From NCBI GenBank assembly GCA_030374805.1, contig JARGSG010000005.1, positions 62,001 through 126,000 on the forward strand: a stretch of DNA of 64,000 nt, written 5' to 3'. Positions 33,781 through 43,513 of this stretch are shown here, piece after piece (the stretch's first letter is position 1; the number at the start of each line of letters is the position of its first letter). The position numbers were made by a program, and so were the translations under genes. This stretch comes from Gracilaria gracilis. Lineage: Eukaryota > Rhodophyta > Florideophyceae > Gracilariales > Gracilariaceae. A model generated the notes under the pieces. That model saw only the letters and a program-made list of their open reading frames with translations. It did no database searches and was not told where the DNA came from.

Positions 33781-34839
33781 GACCTCCAACCTTCTAGACC
33801 CCAGCTATACTCTTCTAACAGACCCCTTGCTCACTTTTCGTCACCGTCGAGCGTATTTGAGACGTCACCAGTTGTCGATAGCTTTGACTTGCCATCGAAT
33901 CAGGGATTTCAAGACGGAGGTAACAAGCATTCGGAGGAGTCTAAGACGTCCCTTTCATATCCGCATGCAGTTGCCATGGTCTTTTGGGCTCTTGACACAT
34001 ATGCAAAGGTTTCCGCTGAAGAAGAGTCTCAGCTTAGAGTCTTATTGTTATTTGCCGCTGGGAATTTGCTGAATGTCTGCTCAGAGAGCCTCAGAAGGGA
34101 TTATGTCTTCGCTTCCCTGGCTGACATACTGACAGAAGACATGGACCTGCTTCACTCAAATCTACATTTCCTTGAGAGCAAGCAGCTCATGGCCATAGTT
34201 GGTCGGCGCATTATCCCGTTGAACTACGTTAAGACGAGTGAAGCTTTGAGCGATATCAAGCCGCACATGTTTTCGCTTTTTATGCAACTTGTGTGTTTGG
34301 AAAACGATATCTTGCTTGATGAAGAAGATTTGTATCTGCTTTCAAAACTGGAAGGTGCCGAACATTTTCCGTTTTGGGATTACGAGCTACAGTTACGAAC
34401 CCACGGGATTTGTGTGCAACTTTGCAAGAGCGCGGAAGTTCTTGTACCCGGAGTTCTGTCATTTCGGTATGGGGAGAATTCGTTCTTGCTCCATGTTGAA
34501 CCGTCTCGTCTTAGCGCTCTAGGATTCTCTGTCTTATCTTTCATATTGGTCCCGAACGACAAAACGAAGAAAGCTATGCTAAAACTAGTGGCCCTTACCG
34601 AATCATTCACCAACCGTTTCATTAAAGCTTTCAGAGAAGAGGGGAAGCGCCTGCTTGATCATGGTTGTTGTAATGGAGAACCACAGCGAGTGACAGCGGA
34701 AAAGGTCGGCTACAGTGCGGGAGAAAAACACCACAGCAAAGTATTCATTCCTCTCGGATGGACCTACAATCTCGAAGTACCCCCACAAATTCCTCCAAGA
34801 CCATGGAATAGTTGGAAGTATTGGAGTCCTGCTTGGTAA
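33781..34839 (+). CDS. Orphan protein, helix-rich
   Basis: One frame is open from a stop at 33775-33777 to the TAA at 34837-34839. It has no ATG until 33976 (MVFWALDTYAKVSAEEESQL), so the start is either that ATG or in an unseen upstream exon. The protein is mostly helical and Leu-rich (VLLLFAAGNLLNVCSESLRR, then HMFSLFMQLVCLENDILLDE). It has no signal peptide and no motif I recognise. The two following frames on the same strand (34916-35146 and 35312-35866) could belong to the same gene. Confidence 0.5.
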   Translation, partial: DLQPSRPQLYSSNRPLAHFSSPSSVFETSPVVDSFDLPSNQGFQDGGNKHSEESKTSLSYPHAVAMVFWALDTYAKVSAEEESQLRVLLLFAAGNLLNVCSESLRRDYVFASLADILTEDMDLLHSNLHFLESKQLMAIVGRRIIPLNYVKTSEALSDIKPHMFSLFMQLVCLENDILLDEEDLYLLSKLEGAEHFPFWDYELQLRTHGICVQLCKSAEVLVPGVLSFRYGENSFLLHVEPSRLSALGFSVLSFILVPNDKTKKAMLKLVALTESFTNRFIKAFREEGKRLLDHGCCNGEPQRVTAEKVGYSAGEKHHSKVFIPLGWTYNLEVPPQIPPRPWNSWKYWSPAW

Positions 34840-34915
34840 TGAGCCCATCGACTCTACGCCTATGAAGTCATCTCCGAGTAAGCCCTCCTGAAAAGACCCC
34901 TCGCCTGCTAGTGTA

Positions 34916-35146
34916 ATGAAGTCAGCGTCCAATGCGATGTCTTGGCTTCCATCTCGGGGATTGAGTGCGCCAACTATACGGAATGAGAACGTGTTCGTGG
35001 ATAACGATTACAAACTTGTGTACAAACAACCGTCAAGACGCTCGTTTAAGCTCAAATCTGTGAATCTTGGGGCAGGCCTTTCCTGTTTTCAAGGAGCCGT
35101 AGATGTGGAACCTTCGAACCAGAAAAAACCTAAGAGGATACTGTAA
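34916..35146 (+). CDS. Short orphan frame, basic
   Basis: From an ATG, 76 codons give a basic, Ser-rich sequence (KLVYKQPSRRSFKLKSV). There is a possible splice donor (GTAAGG) at the end, at 35143. I recognise no domain. It may be an exon of the same gene as its neighbours on this strand. Confidence 0.3.
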   Translation: MKSASNAMSWLPSRGLSAPTIRNENVFVDNDYKLVYKQPSRRSFKLKSVNLGAGLSCFQGAVDVEPSNQKKPKRIL

Positions 35147-35311
35147 GGTAGTGAAGGTTGGGGTAGACTGGTACTGAACATCTTTACCAGAACCAAGACC
35201 GACGCACTGTCGATGACTAGACTAAGAGTAGCTCTACTCCTGGAGTGAGCTATCTACTTATACTAACTGGCTGGTCGTGATGCAATCACAGGTAGTGGCC
35301 GTAATACGTAA

Positions 35312-35866
35312 GTGGGTGCCACTATATTACAGACACCCTTCGTCAGTTTGGTACAATTTGTGACATTCGGTTTTCGTCATTCTAAGAAGGCTGGACTAAT
35401 AACGAGACTGCAATGGTTAGATAATGCTCTCCATGACCGTGTTGTGTTTATCGAAGGTGTGAATCAAAGGCTTTTGAGAAGCGTGCTCTCTGAGGATGTG
35501 TGCGGACTGGACCCGATGAAGATTTTCCTATTCCCAGGCTGTCGCATATCTCACATGCGGTTGCAGAAGAAAAACAACCCTCTGCGGTTCAAAGTGCAAC
35601 AGCTAACGGAAGGACATGAGAGGGCCGGTCAGAATACGGTGTTCTTTGTTGATCGTACAGGTGGAAGCAGTGATGAGAATGTATACAAAACTCCTTTGGA
35701 AGTAGTGCTCATGAGCAACGAGAATGGTGAAGTGCTCAGGAGAGAGAACGGAGAGGCAATTGTCGATGGAATTGGTATTACTGGCCAATATGTTCGTGCC
35801 ACTGACGAAGATCAACACGATTTGCTCAAAGGCGCAATTGCTCAATATGGACTTTCTCTAAGCTAG
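35312..35866 (+). CDS. Orphan protein or exon
   Basis: This frame of about 184 codons ends at a TAG. It has no ATG at its 5' end (it opens with GTG), and a candidate splice acceptor (TATTACAG) lies near 35323-35330. It reads like real protein: FIEGVNQRLLRSVLSEDVCG, DPMKIFLFPGCRISHMRLQK and VEVVLMSNENGEVLRREN-type strands. No family is recognised. The even, charged composition favours a folded cytosolic domain. Confidence 0.45.
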   Translation: MGATILQTPFVSLVQFVTFGFRHSKKAGLITRLQWLDNALHDRVVFIEGVNQRLLRSVLSEDVCGLDPMKIFLFPGCRISHMRLQKKNNPLRFKVQQLTEGHERAGQNTVFFVDRTGGSSDENVYKTPLEVVLMSNENGEVLRRENGEAIVDGIGITGQYVRATDEDQHDLLKGAIAQYGLSLS

Positions 35867-36305
35867 CACTTGCAGGTAAAGCATTCTCGACCATTTTCTG
35901 CACGATCTGGCATCGCATTGCAACTGTAGCTTTTCCTCACCACCACTCACGGGATTGTTCCGGCCTGATGATGCATCTGACCGCGATTCCGTTCGAAGGC
36001 GCATGCAAATGATTGTCGATTTCTGAAATTCCCGAGTTCGTGCTTCATAAGCAAAGTTCTCAAAGCTTACTCCACCAACAACGTTTGTTGAGCTTTGAGT
36101 GAGTATGTATACGTATATATGCATATACGGACATATATATTTAAACGGAAACGCATGATGTTGGCGTATCGAGCACTATCACAAGGGCGCTTTTCCCAGA
36201 GAAGTGCGAAGAAAGATGATAAAACTCGTATTGTAAGTGTTTCGTAATCAGCAACGTAACGTATCTAGAAAAGCCAGTGTAGAATGTGATTGTAGTAATG
36301 CATAT
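35867..36305. other. Intergenic, AT-rich, convergent 3' ends
   Basis: No gene seen. The frames on either side converge here. An alternating TA/GTA run near 36104-36145 (GTATACGTATATATGCATAT) is a simple-sequence stretch. Confidence 0.5.
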
Positions 36306-36950
36306 CTAATCTAACTTCTCAAGAGTTATTCTTAAATCTTTCTTGAGCTTGCGCTGAACCGTTCCACGTAAGCAGTTCACACCTTCTGACGCAGATGGAC
36401 GCGATCCAACTGCGACCATCACGTCCGTTACGGAACAGTAACCGATATATCGTGAAAGAACAAGAACAGAACGATCTTTGTGCTGCTGAATGAGCCAGTG
36501 GGCTGGTCTAGTCGAAGCGGGCCTTTTCCCGGTTATGTAAAACATCTCAGCAAGGTCTCGACCTTGACTGCACTGGTTGTGACAGTAAAAAAACAGATCG
36601 CCAACCGCTGAGCGATTGGATGCCGAGTCGTCCCAGAGAGGGAACTCTGAGAGTTCGGAGTGAAATTTATTTCTTTCAACCAGATAGTCATGTTTAGCCA
36701 TGACGCTCATTTCAGTATGAGGATTTATCAAATTAATTGGAGTTAACACCACCTGAGAATTTGTGATTGTCAATATCCGTCCACTGCTCAGACCGGTTCG
36801 AAGAACTACAGGTTCAGTCTTAATATTATGAAGTGGATGCCCTTTGCGGACGATCGCAAGAACCTTTTTCTTGGGCTTCTCTTCGTCAGAAATTGAAACG
36901 CATTGTTCTTCTTTGATGATATCTTCTGTTTTCGGGGTTGATGAAGACAT
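36306..36950 (-). CDS. Hypothetical protein with two SUMO-type sites
   Basis: This is a 214-residue protein from the ATG at 36950 to 36306. The charged N-terminus holds two psi-K-x-E motifs (IKEE in EDIIKEEQC and IKTE in HNIKTEPVVL) next to a KPKKK basic patch, typical of nuclear proteins that are SUMO-modified. The middle and C-terminal parts appear folded (WLIQQHKDRSVLVLSRYIGY, then SVTDVMVAVGSR). No family is recognised. A nuclear role is inference from the motifs only. Confidence 0.6.
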   Translation of the reverse strand: MSSSTPKTEDIIKEEQCVSISDEEKPKKKVLAIVRKGHPLHNIKTEPVVLRTGLSSGRILTITNSQVVLTPINLINPHTEMSVMAKHDYLVERNKFHSELSEFPLWDDSASNRSAVGDLFFYCHNQCSQGRDLAEMFYITGKRPASTRPAHWLIQQHKDRSVLVLSRYIGYCSVTDVMVAVGSRPSASEGVNCLRGTVQRKLKKDLRITLEKLD

Positions 36951-37969
36951 ATTGTGGAAAGCCGAACGAAACGAACGCGGACAAACTGATGCACGGTTGA
37001 ACGCCAGAGGCAGATTCAGTTACCTTCGTAAACGAGTGGTGAAAGAATGGTAGTTGGTTCCGGTAGCATCCGTGTTGTTAAGTACCCTCCGAGATTCTAA
37101 AACTCGCTGCTGGCCAACAATCAACAATGCCGATTTCTAACTTTAGAACAAGAACAACTCTTCATGCTCTCCGCAGCTTTCTCTCGAATTGCACAAGTTG
37201 TCAAACCAAAAAAACTGGTGTGCATTTGATTCGACAACTACCCTGAGACTGACTCGTGAGTAATGCAAGTAATACACACGTACATCTGTAGGCGAATGTA
37301 GTTTTAAAGATCGCTTGAGAAGATATATGTTCATATACTGCCTGTGTATGTACTAAATCTGCTTTTCTTGCTCCAAAGGTATGGACGAAAAAGAAAGTGT
37401 AGGCTATATCATGACCGAGTAACATAATGTAGGTTTCTGAAATTCAGAGCTATACTACTAGTACTTCTGTATATGGAACGTACATCTGCGCATGGCAGAC
37501 TTTGTGAAGCTCATCATGAACACGGACGGCTACATGCGCAACTGAACCACCGCGGGCCAGCTGAAGTGCAGTTGAAATCTGGCGTAACCTTACATGTTAT
37601 AGCTGCACTTCTGGAATACAACCAATAAAGAAGCGGTTTGTATACAGTACGCCGATCAACACACAAGTGGCCGGAAGCCGCGCGTTTCAAGAGCTTTTGA
37701 TTCGCCTGCCCCCTTGCACCGTTGTACCTTACCCGTTGAATCGATCCTGAGGAAGAATGAACGCCACAAATTCACAACGATTAATCGTCTGCTTTTGTAA
37801 GCTTCTGTAATACTAGAGCGCGATTGCTTCCAAGCGCCACACTCTTCCGATTCGTCGACACCAAGGTCGCACGCAATCGTCTTGCTGAGGAGGTGCTAAC
37901 CTCAACATAAGAGTCGCTCTCTCCTCGTTCTTCATTCCACCAAAGCGCTCTCATCTTACACCTCCAACC
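36951..37969. other. Intergenic between divergent genes
   Basis: No gene seen. It lies between the leftward hypothetical gene and the rightward 5'-nucleotidase gene. The final 60 bp before 37970 are C/T-rich (CTCTCTCCTCGTTCTTCATT and following), a plausible leader for the nucleotidase transcript. Confidence 0.5.
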
Positions 37970-39718
37970 ATGTCAACCCGCTGTTTCGTCCTCCTCCTCT
38001 TTTTGTCAGCCGTCAATGCCGGGACGCTTCGTCTCTGTCACACCAATGATTTCCACGCCAAGTATCTCGAAGTCGGAGACACCAATGTCAAGTGTCAATG
38101 GTGGGATTCAGTGAAGGACGACTGCTATTCGGGCATCGCACGCCTGTCAACCGCCCTCAAATCGCTCTCGTGCGATGTCAAGATCCAGGCTGGTGATTGG
38201 GTACAAGGATCACTTCTGGACACCGTGTTCAAACAAGACATCGCCATTGAGGCGTACAAGTGGATCAATTATGATTTTGCTACCTTCGGCAACCATGAAT
38301 TTGACTACGGCAACTCCCACATCAACGATACTGTGCGTCAGATCGCCCCCCGAACCACGTTTCTCGCTTCAAATGTCTTTTTCTCGGGTCAGGGAATGGA
38401 TGATCTTCCTCTGTTTCGCTTTGTTGATCTTCACAACATTTGCTGGGTGTCCGCTCTGACTAAAGAGACTCTGGATCTCTCAGCTGTTGAGGACAACGTT
38501 TCCATTGAGGATGAAGATTCGTTCATGGTCAAGTACATCAACCAATGCGCGCAACAGAAGAACGTGATCGCAATTACACACCAGGGCTACAACAACGACA
38601 TTGAAACTTGTCGCGACGTGAAGGAGATTGACATCATCATCGGTGGTCATTCGCACACAAATCTCGACCAAGGCCAGTACCCCGTCAAGGTCACTCGTGA
38701 GGATGGTTCTGTTTGTTTCGTCACCCAGACCTATGCCCATGGTCGCTACATCGGCGTGCTGGACATCGACTTTGATGCACAGGGCAACGTTATTCTCGAG
38801 GCACATGCATACATACCAATGGACTTCCGAGTCAAATATGATCCTGTGGTTCTTCTCAAAGTACAGCTATACAACTATCAAGTCGCCAAGAAGGCAGGTG
38901 AAGTTGTCTCCACTGCAACCGACGATGTGATGGGCGGACAGCTTTGTCGAGGTCCGCAAACGCTTCCGGATGACGGGTCTTATGTCAACTCCGGGTGCTC
39001 CATGGGCTACTTGGTATGTGATGCACTGATGTCCATTTCGACAAACTACACATCCGATGTTCCTCGATTGTGCTTCATGAACGGAGGTTCTTTTCGAAAT
39101 TCTTTCAGCGCAGGAAAGGTTACACTTCGGGATATTGTGAACGTTCTTCCGTTTGGAAACACCATTGTTTCAATGAGAATGAAGGGATCAGCAATTGTGG
39201 ATGCGATCAACCACGGTTTCTCCGTGTATGGGACGGACAACAAAGGTGCTTTCCCGGGCGGTGTAAGCAACATGATAATGAAGGCTCACGTGGATGGATC
39301 ACAACCAGCTGGAAGTATGGTAACTATCGAAAGTGTTACAATTGAAGGAAATACTCTGGAAATGGATAAGGATTACATCGTGTTGACGAATAGCTATATC
39401 GCATCAGGGGGTGATGGCTATTCATGGCCGGTGGAGGGTACTGACTGGGGAACCATGCTTCGAGAAGCGACGCAGACATATCTTGAGAAGCATGATCCGT
39501 ATTCGCCAGTGACTGAGGGAAGGGTATTGATGAAGGGGTCCAATGTGGCTTCTGTTAACGAGGCCAATGCAGCAACGTTTGTTTCCGATAGCAGTGACTC
39601 TTCCCAGATGTTCATGGATGAGACTGTCGGGGTTGAAACTGAGCTGGATGAATCGCTGGTCACAGGCGCACAGGTGCAGAGAAAGGGCCGTTGCAACGAA
39701 AATGTGTGCGCCGCTTGA
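37970..39718 (+). CDS. Secreted 5'-nucleotidase
   Basis: This is a 582-residue enzyme from the ATG at 37970, intron-free and intact. A signal peptide (MSTRCFVLLLFLSAVNAG) is followed by a calcineurin-like metallophosphatase domain. The metal-binding motifs are present: TNDFH (Asp27, His29), AGDWVQGS (Asp76), GNHEFD (Asn108, His109), THQGY and GGHSHT. The C-terminal 5'-nucleotidase domain then follows, with substrate-binding features such as MNGGSFRNSF and the aromatic stretch SYIASGGDGYSWP. It would remove phosphate from extracellular AMP and related nucleotides, giving nucleoside and phosphate. The C-terminus is Ser/Glu-rich and ends RCNENVCAA without a hydrophobic tail, so a GPI anchor is unlikely and the enzyme is probably released or wall-associated. 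Family assignment is very secure. Confidence 0.96.
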   Translation: MSTRCFVLLLFLSAVNAGTLRLCHTNDFHAKYLEVGDTNVKCQWWDSVKDDCYSGIARLSTALKSLSCDVKIQAGDWVQGSLLDTVFKQDIAIEAYKWINYDFATFGNHEFDYGNSHINDTVRQIAPRTTFLASNVFFSGQGMDDLPLFRFVDLHNICWVSALTKETLDLSAVEDNVSIEDEDSFMVKYINQCAQQKNVIAITHQGYNNDIETCRDVKEIDIIIGGHSHTNLDQGQYPVKVTREDGSVCFVTQTYAHGRYIGVLDIDFDAQGNVILEAHAYIPMDFRVKYDPVVLLKVQLYNYQVAKKAGEVVSTATDDVMGGQLCRGPQTLPDDGSYVNSGCSMGYLVCDALMSISTNYTSDVPRLCFMNGGSFRNSFSAGKVTLRDIVNVLPFGNTIVSMRMKGSAIVDAINHGFSVYGTDNKGAFPGGVSNMIMKAHVDGSQPAGSMVTIESVTIEGNTLEMDKDYIVLTNSYIASGGDGYSWPVEGTDWGTMLREATQTYLEKHDPYSPVTEGRVLMKGSNVASVNEANAATFVSDSSDSSQMFMDETVGVETELDESLVTGAQVQRKGRCNENVCAA

Positions 39719-40276
39719 GTGGATGCTCGAACTATATTTGTGTGAAAAATAGATTGGATTTGAACCAATGATATCCCGATTTTCAGCCAATAAACGAGGC
39801 TGAGTGTCATAGCCCTTCCAATCAATATCTGTCACTCCATATCACACGAACAATTCCTTTCTGACAAGTGTTGAGATGTCTGACAGCCATCCATGCCAAA
39901 GAGCAACACTACAAATTCGTGAGTCGGCCGCGTGAAACTCTCTATCGTCTTCGTCGCTAACCAGGAGAGTATGGGACGAAGAAACTGCCGAATTCTTGGC
40001 AGGTGTACTACGTTCGCAGCTATCAGATGGCACGGAAGTAGACTCGGAAAGTTTTTTCTTGAATTGCTCAGTGGTAGGGTGCATAAAAACAGTTGAGCAA
40101 CTCCGGTTTTGTACGAGTGTGAGTAGTCCTAGAGTATTTATTGAGTATACAAATTCAAGAGCTTTGTTGCTTACGAAGGTAATTGGAAATCAACTTCTAT
40201 GATACCGCGTATGTGTTCTCGATCACACAAAGGTCGGTGTTACAGTTCCCGACGCATCTTTGCCGAAGAGGGCATA
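39719..40276. other. Intergenic, convergent 3' ends
   Basis: No gene seen. The 5'-nucleotidase (rightward) and the 814-residue orphan (leftward) converge here. A tRNA-like T-arm (minus strand ATTGG-TTCAAAT-CCAAT, around 39752-39768) is present, but the rest of a cloverleaf does not fold. Confidence 0.5.
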
Positions 40277-42721
40277 TCATTTCCAATGCTTTGTTCTCAG
40301 TGATGCAATCATTTGGTCCACTACATCATCGATCGTCCGCGCGTCTGCAGCAGTCATAGTCGATAGCTTTCTGCCATCACAATCAGTCCAAAACCTCTCG
40401 TACTCGAAAGAATAGTCGCCAATGTTCATTCCGTCAGGGCTTACCTGATCCGGTCGCATCTGAAACAACTTATGTCCACCTTCAGCTGTGATGTGGCGCA
40501 TGATGTGACCAGGACTTACAGCCACGGGTTCTCGCTCATCTCCATTACGAGCGATTCTGATGGCGGCCAAGTGCCCATCTTCAGCTCCAATCTTGCTGGT
40601 CACAACAGTCTGATACAGTCGCTGTGGAGAAGGCAGCTGGAACCAACGCCCTTTTTTATCCACTGCGCACAGGGTCTTTAGAGTTTTGTCCCACAACACT
40701 GGCTCGCCTGCGGAACCAGTCAATACAGGTTTGCCTCTGAACATCCGCTCCTCTGCGTGAAAATGAGACTTTCCAAAGTGTGATAAAGCCAGGTTATACT
40801 CCTCTTCATTCATGAAGAAGATGGAGCATACAATAATCTCAGTCTTCGAGTCAACGTCAATATATCTATTCAACCGGTGCTTATCACTGAGAAGCACAAC
40901 CATGCGGCTCTTTCCCTCTGTTGCAGTCCTCACAATCACCTCATCGCTATGCCCGGCCCAGCTACGTGCGGCTTGAATGTAAAGGTGCTTTGACATAGAC
41001 GTTGTAAAACGTCCAAGATACGAAGGGCCTTCCTGCCCTGACAGCCACGCTGTCTTCAGAGCCATGTGCGTCGGCCTCCAACAACCAGGTTGCCTCATGG
41101 CTGCCGCCAAATTGTAGAGGAGCATGCTTTCAAGTTGAACGCGAGTCATTTCCATAGCTACACGCTCTGATCTCACGTTGACAGAGTTCAACAACAATGT
41201 TCCTCCATGTTCGGCTCTTAGGAAACGTTGAACTGACTCCTCGTAAGGGATTTGACGTTCCAAGCGATTGATGACGGCCGCTTCAACCATGAAGTAAACC
41301 ATGGACCTATCCTCAGGTTCCCATGCAGGCGCAACTGCTAGGTCCTCAAGGACTTCAAACCTTAAATCTGGTAGATTGGTTATCGGGCCCTTTGCGAACA
41401 TGAGGGAGTACCAGAACTTCAATAGTCTCACCCTGACGTCGAAGGCCAGTGTCGCATGCTCGAACAAGGATATCTGTTTCTTATCCAGACCTGAGCCGGC
41501 CAAAGTCTGCTCTAGAATCGCTCGGGCCCCTTCCCCAACAGTGCAAAGTTGTTTCCATGTCGAAAACCCTCGCGGTTGGCAGATGCACGGAATTTTTGCC
41601 TTCCTCTTTATCTTTGAGGTGTCATTACGATGCTTGATCACTCTATTGAGCTCTGAGACAATGTTATCGTAGTGCATCAAGGTGAGGGCTACGCCCGCCA
41701 TATCCTGAACAGATACTATCAGGTCATCTCTCAACATTCCACAAGTTGCCTCAGCCATGAGCCACAGTCTTCTTACACCGGACAAATCTCTATATGGCTC
41801 ATCAACTGCAAACTGAATCTCCACGTTGTGAATTGCAGCAAGGTGCCTCTTGCCCGACCTCAACTCTGCGAAGATATTGAGAATACTGTCCAGCTTTTGC
41901 TCCCCCAAGGACGGGTAACCGTATCCCTTGCGAAGCCTTGGGACAGAATGCCAGACGGCAGAGCCCGGCAACATGTACGGGACAACACCAGCATAACCGT
42001 TGCGTTTTCCGTCTGGGGTAGGATACTTCATTCCATCATGCCAAAGATCATCGAGATTGATACATTGAAGGCTGCAAAGGAATTGCGGACGGGAGGCGTG
42101 GGTCGCCTCAGTTTGGGTGAGTCTTACAGACCTCCTGCTTCGTTTCCATTTGATATGAGTATCTGCTCGCCTGTCATGGACGTAAGAAAGGACGATGCGC
42201 CTGCCGGACAAGGCATGGACGGACTGGGCGGACCACACCTCTTCTGGGCCATCCCGCGGTTCTGTCAAGTTGAGATTATCAACTGGGAAGAGGTCGATGG
42301 GCGGTAAGGAAGTTTTCCATCTATGCTGTTGCACACTAGAGCGAAAAGGTCTGGTTTTCGTGCGCACTTCGCGCCTCCAGTACTTTGTGAGAGGAGCACG
42401 TGCCACAGGTTTATCGGGATCGGACCACGCTGCAGAGCCAATTTCCAGAATGCGGTTTCGAGTTGAAATGGAGAGAGGGTCCGGGTCGGCGGAGCGCTTT
42501 TTAGACCGGACTTGGGGCTCACAGGGCCACGCATTGACAGAGAGCAGGGCGGAAATGACAATTGTAGGGATGGTAGTGTTGTGAGAAGGGATAGAGGGTA
42601 TTTCGCGTTGAAGATGTTTGAGGCATTCTATGATTTGATGTTCGATGGGAGGGAGACTGTAGTTGGCGGAAGCGGTGAAGGAAAACGGTTTGAAAGGGTC
42701 TTCAGTTCGCGAGCTGGGCAT
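40277..42721 (-). CDS. Large orphan protein, 814 residues
   Basis: The frame runs from an ATG at 42721 to 40277 without interruption, far longer than chance in this composition. There is no signal peptide or membrane segment. The N-terminus is basic and Pro-rich. The middle is helical (SLGEQKLDSILNIFAELRSG, then VQLESMLLYNLAAAMRQPGC). The C-terminal third holds mixed beta and charged segments (SKTEIIVCSIFFMNEEEYNL). No DDE, zinc-finger, kinase or helicase motif is visible, so I assign no function. It sits beside a transposon cluster and could be an unrecognised element-borne protein or a lineage-specific host gene. Confidence 0.65.
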   Translation of the reverse strand: MPSSRTEDPFKPFSFTASANYSLPPIEHQIIECLKHLQREIPSIPSHNTTIPTIVISALLSVNAWPCEPQVRSKKRSADPDPLSISTRNRILEIGSAAWSDPDKPVARAPLTKYWRREVRTKTRPFRSSVQQHRWKTSLPPIDLFPVDNLNLTEPRDGPEEVWSAQSVHALSGRRIVLSYVHDRRADTHIKWKRSRRSVRLTQTEATHASRPQFLCSLQCINLDDLWHDGMKYPTPDGKRNGYAGVVPYMLPGSAVWHSVPRLRKGYGYPSLGEQKLDSILNIFAELRSGKRHLAAIHNVEIQFAVDEPYRDLSGVRRLWLMAEATCGMLRDDLIVSVQDMAGVALTLMHYDNIVSELNRVIKHRNDTSKIKRKAKIPCICQPRGFSTWKQLCTVGEGARAILEQTLAGSGLDKKQISLFEHATLAFDVRVRLLKFWYSLMFAKGPITNLPDLRFEVLEDLAVAPAWEPEDRSMVYFMVEAAVINRLERQIPYEESVQRFLRAEHGGTLLLNSVNVRSERVAMEMTRVQLESMLLYNLAAAMRQPGCWRPTHMALKTAWLSGQEGPSYLGRFTTSMSKHLYIQAARSWAGHSDEVIVRTATEGKSRMVVLLSDKHRLNRYIDVDSKTEIIVCSIFFMNEEEYNLALSHFGKSHFHAEERMFRGKPVLTGSAGEPVLWDKTLKTLCAVDKKGRWFQLPSPQRLYQTVVTSKIGAEDGHLAAIRIARNGDEREPVAVSPGHIMRHITAEGGHKLFQMRPDQVSPDGMNIGDYSFEYERFWTDCDGRKLSTMTAADARTIDDVVDQMIASLRTKHWK

Positions 42722-43513
42722 TGTGGAGGGTGAGTTAAAGGTTGGTGATGGGTACGACCGTCATCGTGGGTCTGATGGAGGTGCTTATACAACTTTAATC
42801 CCAGTTGGCGAACGCTTGATATCACAACACATTTTGTTGTTGTAAGGTCGATGGCGAGTAAGGCCCTCTCTTGCTTTGTCATCACAGGGCTCTGTCTGCA
42901 CGTCACTTGCAAATGATCTGGAATTAGGCAGTTCTGAAAACGTTGGCCAACAAAGAGGGTTTCGAAGTTGCCTATTTTGCTGATCATCATCAGGCCGCAA
43001 GGCCGAAGTAGGGGAGACGCTGGAAAAGTGGCTAATTGGAAAGGGCCCCTTGTCAGCCGTGGAGTCCACGGTGGAGCTGGAACTCTTGCGTCGTCGACTA
43101 CATAGGTCGACGACGCAAGAGTTCCGGCTCTCTCCACTGAAGAAAATTCTAGGATTGTTTTTGAGGCGTTTCAGACCTTTTAACTCAAAAAGATCATTTA
43201 ATGTCCATTTTGGCTTGATTTGTAAATACTTTTGGAAAGCATTGCTGGACCGATGTGGATGTTCAGTAATAATTTGTGGATGGACAAGAAGGAGGCGTTT
43301 TTTCTCCCGTATAGAGCTTTGCTATCAGTCTATTTGACACTTATTGTACTGGGAGTCTCCCAAGTTGGGATTCCTGACACCTCGTCTGGACACTCGTCGT
43401 CGCCAACCGCCGCGGAGAGAGAGACTTGCGAAGCCTCTTTCTCTTTCAAATACCCACCCTGCTCTACCCGTACACTGCTTCACGTTGTGTTGTATATAAA
43501 GTTATGTGCCAAC
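42722..43513. other. Intergenic with a perfect hairpin
   Basis: No supported gene. The stretch holds the likely promoter of the 814-residue orphan and a 20-bp-arm hairpin at 43079-43125. A leftward frame at 42628-43137 overlaps the orphan's start in another frame and has no motif. Confidence 0.5.
43079..43125. repeat. Perfect 20-bp inverted repeat, 7-nt loop
   Basis: GGAACTCTTGCGTCGTCGAC at 43079-43098 is followed by a TACATAG loop and then the exact reverse complement to 43125. Its arms contain SalI-like GTCGAC steps. It could be a cruciform, a stable RNA hairpin or the scar of an excised element. Confidence 0.9.

Noticed and set aside
34916-35866. A spliced gene joining the frames at 34916 and 35312
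   Set aside because: A GTAAGG donor at 35143 and a TATTACAG acceptor near 35330 exist, but the reading phases do not match, so I do not assert the intron.
39740-39835. tRNA-like sequence on the minus strand with T-arm ATTGG-TTCAAAT-CCAAT
   Set aside because: The T-arm is perfect, but the acceptor stem and a 7-base anticodon loop do not form; the pairing GATTGGA/TCCAATC competes with the T-arm. I do not call a tRNA.
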